NCBI GenBank assembly: GCA_900319635.1
Contig: ONPF01000003.1
Span: 1 to 64,000, forward strand
DNA: 64,000 bases
Direction of reading: 5' to 3'
Source: an uncultured Eubacteriales bacterium
Lineage (GTDB): Bacteria; Bacillota; Clostridia; Oscillospirales; Oscillospiraceae
A program made the position numbers and the translations under genes. The notes beneath the pieces are model-generated. The model saw only the letters and a list, made by a program, of their open reading frames with translations, had not been told where the DNA came from and ran no database searches. Shown here piece after piece: positions 8,362 to 17,300 of this stretch (its first letter is position 1; the number at the start of each line of letters is the position of its first letter).

Positions 8362-8564
8362 CTTTTTCCTCCTGATACCTCTAAAATAAAGCGGAGAATC
8401 CCATCAAGGTATCAAATGAATTTAATACAAACATTACATTCAAGCAACTATAATCCGGAGAATCGCGTTGATTTGTGCAAGTCTGCCAGAATTTACGGCA
8501 AAAATGTGTGAAAGATTACGAGTGCCTTCCGCGGCCGCTTCCGGCCTGCACGCGGCCTTCGCTC

Positions 8565-8593
8565 TTGCAAAAAGCAGCGCCCGGACTTATAAT
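8565..8593 (+). promoter_or_regulatory. Sigma-A promoter of the dipeptidase gene
   Basis: TTGCAA (8565-8570), 17 bp, TATAAT (8588-8593), about 40 bp before the ATG. In the same 272-bp gap, the minus strand carries a weaker candidate for the heptad gene: TTGCTT, 17 bp, TAAATT, around 8416-8444. Confidence 0.75.
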
Positions 8594-8633
8594 AAATGAC
8601 ACCTCATCATTCTTTTTGAAAAGGAGCGATCTC

Positions 8634-10019
8634 ATGAACGAAGCCTTGCGCCGCGATCTGGAGCGATTTGTGGAAGAAAACGAAGCGGGGATCTTTCGGG
8701 ACATTGCCCGCCTGGTTGCGATCAACAGCGTGGAAGGGGAGGCGCTGCCCGGCGCGCCCTTTGGCGCAGGCCCCAAGGCCGCGCTGGAGCTTGGATTGGA
8801 GATCGCCCGGGAGCTTGGCCTGAAGGCGGTCAACTGCGCGGATAAGATCGGCTACGCCCAGCTGGGCGAGGGGGAGGACGATCGGTATCTGGCCACCATC
8901 ACCCACCTGGACGTGGTGCCCACCGGCGACGGATGGGAGCACGATCCCTTTACCATGCGGGAGCGGGAGGGCTGGATCATCGGCCGCGGCGTCATGGACG
9001 ACAAGGGGCCCAGCGTCCTCTGCCTCTACGCGCTGAAATATTTAAAGGAAAAAGAGATCCCTCTGAAGCTTCCTGTCCGCGCCCTGCTCGGCGCCAATGA
9101 AGAGACCGGTATGGGCGATGTGGAGTACTATCTGGCAAACTACCCCGCGCCCCTCTTCTGCTTCAGCCCGGACGCCAACTTCCCCCTCTGCAACGGGGAG
9201 AAGGGCATCTACCACGGCCAGATCCGCTTCAAGCTCCCACTGAGCCGGATCGTGGACATCCGCGGCGGCATCGTCTCCAACGCCATCCCCGACAAGGCGG
9301 AGGCCACGGTGAAGGCGGAGCATCTGGAGAACGCAGAACGGGTCACGGCAGAGGAGCTGGAGCCCGGTCTCTGGCGCGTAAGCACCACCGGCATCGGCGG
9401 CCACGCCTCCCTGCCCGAGGGCACCGTCAACGCCATCGGCGTGCTGGTGGACTATCTGCTGGCCAACGGCGTGGGCGATGAGAATGAGAAGCGGATGCTT
9501 TCTCTGCTGCAGCGCCTGCACAGCGCCTGGGACGGCAGCGCCCTGGGCGTCCAGGCGGACGACGGGCTCTTTGAGCCGCTGACCATCGTGGGCGGCGTCA
9601 TTGGCCTGGAGGACGGGAAGATCGTCCAGAGCCTGGACAGCCGTTATCCCACCAACACCAGCGGCGCCAAGATCGCCGCCGCCATCCAGAAGCTGGCGGG
9701 GGATATGGCGGAGGTCACCGTGGATCGGGACGCCGAGCCCTTCTATATGAGCCTGGACAATCCCGCCGTGCAGGTCTGCATCAATGCCTATAACGACGTG
9801 ACCGGCGAGAAGGCCAAGCCCTATACCATCGGCGGCGGCACCTACGCCCGGGATTTCCCCAACGCCGTCTCCTTCGGCCCGGAGCATCCGGAGCGTCCCG
9901 CGCCCGATTTTGCCGGCCCCATCCACGGCGTGGACGAGGCGGCCAGCAAGGCCTGGCTCCTGGAGGCGCTGAAGGTCTATATTCTGGCGCTCATTGAGCT
10001 GGAGAAGCTGGATTTCTGA
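8634..10019 (+). CDS. pepV: M20 family dipeptidase, PepV-like
   Basis: This 461-aa cytoplasmic zinc dipeptidase cleaves a range of dipeptides, often beta-Ala or D-Ala containing. The metal-site motifs are present in order: THLDVVPTGDGW (His, with the conserved Asp), GRGVMDDKGP (bridging Asp), ANEETGMGD (Glu pair), FSPDANFP (metal Asp) and PIHGVDE (last His). The lid insertion between them is typical of PepV. I chose the ATG at 8634 because AAGGAGCG precedes it and the promoter lies just upstream; longer in-frame extensions cross the promoter. It is monocistronic, followed by two hairpin terminators. Confidence 0.92.
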   Translation: MNEALRRDLERFVEENEAGIFRDIARLVAINSVEGEALPGAPFGAGPKAALELGLEIARELGLKAVNCADKIGYAQLGEGEDDRYLATITHLDVVPTGDGWEHDPFTMREREGWIIGRGVMDDKGPSVLCLYALKYLKEKEIPLKLPVRALLGANEETGMGDVEYYLANYPAPLFCFSPDANFPLCNGEKGIYHGQIRFKLPLSRIVDIRGGIVSNAIPDKAEATVKAEHLENAERVTAEELEPGLWRVSTTGIGGHASLPEGTVNAIGVLVDYLLANGVGDENEKRMLSLLQRLHSAWDGSALGVQADDGLFEPLTIVGGVIGLEDGKIVQSLDSRYPTNTSGAKIAAAIQKLAGDMAEVTVDRDAEPFYMSLDNPAVQVCINAYNDVTGEKAKPYTIGGGTYARDFPNAVSFGPEHPERPAPDFAGPIHGVDEAASKAWLLEALKVYILALIELEKLDF

Positions 10020-10132
10020 ACCGGATCCCGGGTTCCGAGCCGGAGCTGATCCAGGCCCCGGGGAAGAGAGAAAAATGATCCGGCAGATGGAAACTTTTTT
10101 TGAACAATCCGCAAAAGGAAATACATGGAAAT

Positions 10133-10162
10133 TGCCGAAACCATCCAATTTTCGGCATTTTT
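10133..10162 (+). terminator. Terminator after pepV
   Basis: An 8-bp stem TGCCGAAA/TTTCGGCA (10133-10140 with 10150-10157) is followed by T5. Confidence 0.75.
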
Positions 10163-10170
10163 AACAAAGA

Positions 10171-10204
10171 GTTCCGGGGTGTCCCACCCCGGAACCATTC
10201 TTTT
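10171..10204 (+). terminator. Second terminator-like hairpin
   Basis: A perfect 11-bp GC-rich stem (10171-10181 with 10185-10195, loop TCC) is followed by CATTCTTTT. With the preceding hairpin it isolates pepV from the lysozyme promoter. Confidence 0.7.
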
Positions 10205-10221
10205 GCCACTCGGTTTTTACA

Positions 10222-10250
10222 TTGACAAACGAGGGGAAAAACAGTATACT
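10222..10250 (+). promoter_or_regulatory. Near-consensus promoter of the lysozyme-protease locus
   Basis: TTGACA (10222-10227), exactly 17 bp, TATACT (10245-10250). This is among the strongest promoters in the window, and its -10 box lies inside a large palindrome, suggesting repression control. Confidence 0.85.
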
Positions 10251-10272
10251 GAATTCATGTATAATTCAGTAT
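10246..10272. promoter_or_regulatory. Palindromic operator overlapping -10 and transcription start
   Basis: A perfect 10-bp inverted repeat, ATACTGAATT (10246-10255) and AATTCAGTAT (10263-10272), has a 7-nt centre. It covers the -10 box and the expected +1, so a dimeric repressor bound here would block initiation. The half-site style would suit a GntR-, MarR- or BlaI-type winged-helix repressor; no such gene is adjacent. Confidence 0.7.
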
Positions 10273-10316
10273 TGTGGGGGGATTCCAGCCTCATGATCGG
10301 GAAAGGAGGATGTGCC

Positions 10317-10976
10317 ATGAAGAGAAAAATGCTGCGCGCCGCGGCGTCTTTCCTGTTGGCGTTCACCCTCCTGATCTGCGCCCTGCCCCTGAGCGCCCAC
10401 GCGGTCTGTCTGCGGGAGTTTCTGGATCCCGAGCTGGAGAGAGAGAGCCTGAGCGACGAGCAGCGGGAAGAAAATCTGCTGATCATCACAGATTTCCTGC
10501 GCACGGAGATGCAGCTTCCGGACTCCGCCGTGGCGGCCATTCTGGCCAATATGGATCGGGAGAGCAGCCTGAATCCCCGGGCTATCGACGAGAGCGGGAA
10601 CTTCTTCGGCCTGTGCCAGTGGAGTCGTACCCGCTGGCTGAATTGCTTCCACTTCTGCCGGGAAAATGGCCTGGATCGCTTCTCGGTGGAGGGCCAGCTG
10701 GCCTTCCTGCAATATGAGCTGTCCGGCGAATATGAGTGGGTCTATACCCAGTTCCTGGTCAATGCAGAGGACTGTGAGGACGGCGCGCAGGATGCGCAGT
10801 ATGCCTTCTGCCTGCACTTTGAGGCGCCGCTGGACATGGAATGGGAACAGGTGATCCGCTCCAAGCTGGTGGCTGAGGTCTACTGGCCGATGATCTCGGA
10901 GGGGGAGCTGATGTGCGAGGAGGAAACTCCCGCTGACCCTGAGAGCTTGACTCCGGCACATGCCAGCGTGAATTGA
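10317..10976 (+). CDS. Secreted phage-tail-lysozyme-like protein
   Basis: The 219-aa product has a clear signal peptide (MKRKMLRAAASFLLAFTLL then SAHA). A domain resembling the phage tail lysozyme family (Phage_lysozyme2) spans about residues 50-165. Its conserved elements are visible: FLRTEMQLPDSAVAAILANMDRES, where the Glu of DRES is the likely catalytic acid, then SLNPRAIDESGNFFGLCQWS. The role is probably peptidoglycan hydrolysis at the cell surface. The tail is acidic and lacks a wall-binding motif. AAAGGAGGA precedes the ATG. It is the first gene after the operator-controlled promoter. No other phage genes are near, so it is a domesticated chromosomal copy. Confidence 0.8.
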   Translation: MKRKMLRAAASFLLAFTLLICALPLSAHAVCLREFLDPELERESLSDEQREENLLIITDFLRTEMQLPDSAVAAILANMDRESSLNPRAIDESGNFFGLCQWSRTRWLNCFHFCRENGLDRFSVEGQLAFLQYELSGEYEWVYTQFLVNAEDCEDGAQDAQYAFCLHFEAPLDMEWEQVIRSKLVAEVYWPMISEGELMCEEETPADPESLTPAHASVN

Positions 10977-10992
10977 CGGAAGGAACGGCGAG

Positions 10993-11253
10993 ATGCGAGA
11001 GGAACGGATTCGGGTTGCGGTGAGGCTTGCACCGGAATGGGACGCGGACACCTTCCTTGCCGCGGCGGAGGAGGCCTTGGGGCACCCCGTGCCTGTGGCG
11101 CAGCGTCTGCGCACCGCGCCGGTCCTGTCGCTGTGGCTGCGCCGCGGCGAACTGGAGATCATTCAGACGATGCCGGGTGTGGAACAGGCGTCACAGGAGA
11201 GAAAAAACCAGATCCCGCCCAGGCCGCCGCTCCCTAAGCAGGAACGGGAGTGA
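10993..11253 (+). CDS. Small stand-alone protein resembling a subtilase propeptide (I9-like)
   Basis: This 86-aa protein has no signal peptide. Residues 5-65 show the layout of an inhibitor I9/propeptide fold: strand RIRVAVRLA, helix WDADTFLAAAEEAL, strands with VLSLWL, helix RRGELEIIQTM, then PGVEQ. This parallels the giant protease's own propeptide (QIEDIRNVIGVKDV). Assignment is by pattern only and similarity is weak. It begins 16 nt after the lysozyme stop and lies 76 nt before the protease start, so it may be cotranscribed and act as a chaperone or inhibitor for a subtilase. Lack of an export signal argues for a cytoplasmic role or for a misassigned start. Confidence 0.5.
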   Translation: MREERIRVAVRLAPEWDADTFLAAAEEALGHPVPVAQRLRTAPVLSLWLRRGELEIIQTMPGVEQASQERKNQIPPRPPLPKQERE

Positions 11254-11329
11254 ATACCCGAATACTTTAGCGAAATATGTATATAAAGTGGAGACACCTT
11301 ATATAAATTTATTGAAGGAGGAAAGAAGT

Positions 11330-14300
11330 ATGAGAAGGACTTGGAAGAACTTCCTGTCCTTGCTGCTGGTCTTTGCGATGATCCTTTCGCTGGGCGCCAC
11401 AGGCTTTGCTCTCGAGGATGAGAATGAAGTCACCGCCCCCGCGGAAGAGACCACCGAGGAGCCCGGCAGCACCGGCGTCGAGCTCTCGTTTGAGAAGGTC
11501 GACAACGACATCATTTCCGAGCGGCTCCCCTTTGCCCATGACCCCATGGAAGAGGAAGAGCCAGTCTACGCCGACGATGAATACGTCCGTGTATCCATCG
11601 TGCTGTTAGGGGCATCCGCCATTGATGCAGGCTATGCGCCTGCCAATGCCGGAGCCTACCGTGCCGGCCTGAAGGCTGACCAGCAGGCTATGGCGCAGAA
11701 GATCTCCGCCGAAGCTCTCGGCGGCGCAGATCTGGATGTTGTCTGGAATCTGACGCTTGGCGCGAACATCATTTCCGCCAACGTGGAGTACGGCCAGATC
11801 GAGGATATCCGCAACGTCATCGGCGTTAAGGATGTCATCATCGAGACCCGCTACTACCCCACGGAGGATGAGGTTCAGAACATCACTGCCACCGAGATGA
11901 CCGGCGCCACGGAAGCCTGGAATCTGGGCTACACCGGCGCAGGCAGCAAAATCGCAATCGTCGATACCGGCCTGGACATCGATCACCAGTCCTTCGACGA
12001 GGGCGCTTTTGAGTATGCCATCGACGAGCTGAACGAGACCCGCGAGACCCCGGTCGTCCTCATGACCGAGGACGATGTGGCCGCCGTGTGGGATCAGCTG
12101 AACGCGGCTTCCTTTATCGGCAGCTATGACGGTGTGTACCGTGGTGCGAAGGTCCCCTTCGGTGTCAACTACGTTGATCAGGATCTGGATATCACCCACA
12201 TCAACGACACCCAGGGCGAGCACGGCTCTCACGTGGCCGGCATCGCCTCTGCCAACAAGTACGTCCCCAGCGGCGACGGCTACGCCCCCGCGCTGGAGGT
12301 CGTGAAGACCCAGGGCGAAGCTCCTGACGCTCAGCTGCTGATCATGAAGGTGTTCGGCAAGGGCGGCGGTGCTTACGATTCCGACTACATGGCCGCCATC
12401 GAAGACGCCATGACCCTGGGCTGCGACACGGTGAACCTGTCTCTGGGCTCCTCTGTCGCCGGCTACACCACCAACAACACCTACCTTGAGACCCTGGACA
12501 AGCTGACCCAGTTCGGCCTTGTCTGGGCCAACTCCGCCGGCAACAACTACAGCTGGACGCACTTCTCCACCGGCGACCACTACCTGTATGCCGACGACGT
12601 GAACTATCAGACCGGCGGCTCTCCCGCTACCTACCACAACACCCTGTCCGTGGCTTCCGTGGACAACAAGGGCTCCGTCGGCTACACGCTTGAGGCCAGC
12701 GACGGTACCCAGATCGCCTACTCCGAGACCAGCGGCTACGGCAACGAGCCGATCCGGAACATTGCGGGCGAGTACACCTACATCATGATCACCCGCGCCG
12801 GTTCCGAAGAGGAAGACTTTGGTGCTCTGGGCTCTGAGATCCTGGAGGGCAAGGTCGCTGTCGCGTGGCGCGGCGGTTCCTCCTTCTATGTGAAGGCCAA
12901 CGCTGCTGTTGCCAACGGCGCGGTTGCCACAGTTGTGGCCAACAACCAGGCCGGTATCATCAACATGAACCTGACCGGCTACTCCTACACCGCTCCGGCT
13001 GTCTCCATCACCCAGAACGATGGCTATCTGCTGATGAATCTGGGCGAGGTGAAGGAGGCCAACGGCGTCACCTACATCGAGGGCACCCTCACCATCGGTG
13101 CTGAGCTCAGCGCCACCAACGTCGGCACGCCCACCAGCGAGTTCCAGACCATGAGCTCCTTCAGCTCCTGGGGCGGCAACGGCGGCCTGACCATGAAGCC
13201 CGAGATCACCGCGCCCGGCGGCAACATCTGGTCCGTCTGGGGCGCCAATAACGGCTCCAGCAGCCCCACCGCTTCTCATACGGACTATGAGATCATGTCC
13301 GGTACCTCCATGGCCTCTCCTCAGGTGGCTGGCGTCACTGCCGTTTTGAAGCAGTACATCCGCGAGACCAACCTGATGGAGAAGTTCCCCGGACTGACCG
13401 AGCGTGCGGTTGCGCAGTCTCTGCTGATGTCCACCGCTATGCCTCTGCGTGAGTCCGCTACGGGCAACTACTGGTCCATCATGAAGCAGGGCGCCGGCCT
13501 TGTGGACGTGAACGCGGCCATCACTGCCCGCTCCCTGATTCAGATCGTTGGCCTGCCCGCCACCGCTCCCGAATCTGCTTACGCCTCCATTGCCGACGGC
13601 AAGGTGAAGGTCGAGGCCGGCGAAGTGTACAACTACGTGTACACCGCCTTTACCGTGACCAACTTCTCCGAGGAGGACATGTCCCTGTATCTGAACGGTG
13701 ACTTCTTCACCCAGTGGATCAAGGACGAGAGCTTCCGTACCGAGTACACCCTGCCCGTCTTTGCGCACATCAACTGGACGGTCAACGGCGAGGACTACAA
13801 GCCCGCTGATCTGGCTCTGGACTTCAACGGCGACGGCGTCTCCAACGGCCTGGATGCCCAGCGCCTCCTGGATTGGTGCGCTGACGACACCGTTGAGATC
13901 TACAACCTGGAGTATGCCGACCTGGACGGCGACGGCAATGTGGATACGGCCGACGCCAAGATCGCTTTCGAGACGCTGAACGGCGCCGCCCTGGAGCTGG
14001 CTGCCGGTGAGACCGCGCTCATCACCGCCGGCATCAGCTACGACCTGGGCTCCTATGATGCGTTCAACGGCAACTACATCGAGGGCTTCCTGTTCGTCCG
14101 CGAGGGCGACACCAACGACGGCGCCCTGGGTGTGACCCACTCCATCCCCGTCTTCGGCTTCAACGGCAAGTTCTCCGACGCCACCATGTTCGACCGTGGC
14201 TCCCGTCTGGAGTACATGTATGAGTTTGGCGACGCCGAGATGTGGGCTCCTTACATGTATTACGCCGATCCCTCTCAGGGCGGTCTCGGTGAGGACGCTC

Positions 14301-17300
14301 TGAACGTCGAGACCTTCCTGGTGCAGTATGCCGGCGACAGCGATGCATACTTCTTCGGCGGCAACCCGATGATCGACGACGAAAGCTACCATCCCGAGCG
14401 CAACGCTCTGAATGCCGGCGACGTGCTGGCTGGCGTCCGCTACACGCAGATCCGCAACGCCGGCGCCTCCCGCTTCTTCGTCACCGACAAGTACGATCGC
14501 ACGGTGCCCGGTACGGAGCTTGTGGGCGGCCCCTCCTATGCTGCCTACTACTACCAGAACCAGAGCACCTGGCAGCAGACCACTACGACCTCCGGCTTCA
14601 ATTACATCCCCCGCAACGTGAAGGAAGGCGATGAGCTGACCGCCCACTTCCAGCTGGCGCTGGAGTACTATGTGAATTCCGACGGTTCCGTCCGTTGGGA
14701 GGATCTGGGCAAGGGCAGCGAGCTGTCGATCCCCTTCGTGATCGATAACACCGCCCCCGACATCGTGAAGGTGTACCGCAACACCACCGAGGAGCCCGGT
14801 GAGGATGACTTTGAGCTGCCCGTCAACGGCACTGTGGCGCAGCCCAATGACGATGAGACTCCGATCATTACCGATCCCGATCCCGAGCCCACGGAAGAGC
14901 CTGTTGAGGAAGAAGAGGCTGCCACGGATACTCTGGAGATCATCACCCACGATAACCAGTACATCGCGGCTGTCGCCGTCTTCACCGACGAAGGCGAGCT
15001 GCTGGATGCCAAGGGCGCTGTGGAAGACACCATCCGCGGCAAGGAAGTGTACTACAGCTTCGACCTGAAGGAGATCTTCGGCGAAGAGGAAGTGCACCCC
15101 TACCTGCTGGTTCAGGTGTATGACTACGCCGCCAACCTCTCCACCTACAAGGTCAACTTTGTGGACGATCTGGAGACCGCTGAGGTCGAGTCCGTCACCG
15201 TCGATCCCGCCGAGGCGATCATCATCGGCACCGGCACCATCCGCCTGTCCGCCGACGTGCGGCCTTGGGGCATTGACGACGCGGTCGAATGGACCTCTTC
15301 CGACGAGACCGTCGCTGTGGTTGATGACAAGGGCGTTGTCACCGGCGTAGCCGAGGGCACTGCCACCATCACCGCTACCTCTCTGCTGGATCCCACCAAG
15401 TCCGGCACCTGCGAGGTCACCGTCAAGTTCATTGACAAGCCTCTGAGCGGTATCGTGTGGGATGAGAACGGTGAAGTCTGGTTCGCTGACTTCAACCTGA
15501 ACTCCCTGCCCGAGTACAGCAAGCTGAACGCCTCCAATCTGCGTCTGCAGCTGAGCTCTGCGGCGTATGACGAAAACGGTGTCCTGTACGCTGCTGACCT
15601 TGACTCCAGCGATCTGGTCTCCACGCTGTACACCGTGAACACGGCTGACTGGTCCGTTGAGCCCATCGGCGCTTCCTCGATCGGCTACATGGATCTGTGC
15701 CAGTCTCCCAGCCTTGGCAGCAACCATATGCTGGCTGTCTACGGGCCTTACGTGGTCATCGTGAACAAGGAGACCGGCGATTACGATGGCGTCTTCAACC
15801 TGGCCTCCTCCACCGGCAACCAGCCGCTGGTCGGCATTGCCTACGAGGAGCAGTTCAATCATCCCTCTTACGGCAACACCGACTGGGTCTTCCTGCTGGA
15901 TAAGGCCGGCAACATCTACAGCACCGGCTTCCTGCCCTATGGCGGCAGCTACACCCGCTTCGGCGTCAGCAAGATCGGCCAGATCGGCGCCGGCGTTGAT
16001 CTGGACTACTGGCAGTCCCTGTACTATGACGGTGACAGCCTGTTCTGGAGCCGCTTCAACATGGCCTCCAACAAGGTCGAGATCGTCATGGTCGACCACC
16101 TGTACACCGATGGCAGCATCTACACCGTTGGCGGCTTTGCTGACGGCGTGTGGCCTGTCGGCGGCATCTTCGAGAACGGTTTGAACCCGTACTTCGGACC
16201 TGTCGAGCCCAATGACCACAGCGATGCGGTTCTGGATCCCAATGCGGAATTCCTGGTTCGCATCCCCGGCACTGGGCCTGATGCAGAGATCAACGAAGAA
16301 GAGCCCGTTGAGGAGCCTGTTGTGGACGAAGAGCCCGTTGAGGAGCCCGTTCCCAGCGAGGAGCCTGTGGGCGGCGGTCTGGACTTCGCCCGCGTGCAGC
16401 TGCCCGGCGACGCCGAGCAGGAGAAGGTGGAGACCGAGGTCGTGGTCTACATCACCGCGGACGAGCTCATGTACAATGGCAAGATCGAGATCAACTTCGA
16501 TCCCACTACCGTGAAGCTGATTGAGGCCATCCCCGCTGCACAGTACACCGCTGTTCTGGATCGCACCGACGATCTGGGCCGCTATGTCCTGGCCTGGGTT
16601 GACCTGAACGGCATTGAGACCGACGGCGTCATCCTGACCCTGAAGTTCACCACCGACAGCGTCGGCACCGTCACCATTACCACGCATGAAGAGAACTTCA
16701 AGGACAGCGACGTCGAGGAGGCCAACCTGCCTCGCGAGGAGCTGGTCTTCCTGGGCTCCACCTCTATCCCCGAGGATCATGAGCATACCTACGAGCTGAC
16801 CCACTGGAACTGGGCTGAGGACTTCAGCGCTGCTGCCGCCGTGTTTGCCTGCCCGCAGGACGGCGCTTCCAAGAGCTACGAGGCTGTTGTGACCAGCGAG
16901 ACCACCGATCCCACCTGCACCGAAGCCGGCAAGATCGTCTACACCGCCACTGTTGAGGTGGACGGCGAGACCTACACCGACGTCAAGGAAGTGGAGATCG
17001 AGGCTCTGGGCCACGAGTATGGCAAGCCCACCTGGACCTGGACCGAGGACTTCACCGCCACCGCCACCTTCGCCTGCGTCCGCGGCGATGATGAGCAGGT
17101 CGTGGAGGCCACTGTGACCAGCGAGACCACCGAGCCCACCTGCGAGGAAGCCGGCGAGACCGTCTACACCGCGACTGTGGAGTTCGAGGGCGAGACCTAC
17201 ACCGATACCAAGACCGCTCCCATTGAGGCCCTTGGCCACGAGTGGGGCGAGCCCACCTGGACCTGGGAAGGCTACACCGCTGCGACCGCGGAGTTCGTCT

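Noticed and set aside
10317..10976. Prophage remnant, suggested by the phage-tail-lysozyme-like domain
   Set aside because: The protein has its own signal peptide and chromosomal promoter, and no integrase, capsid, tail or attachment site is nearby.
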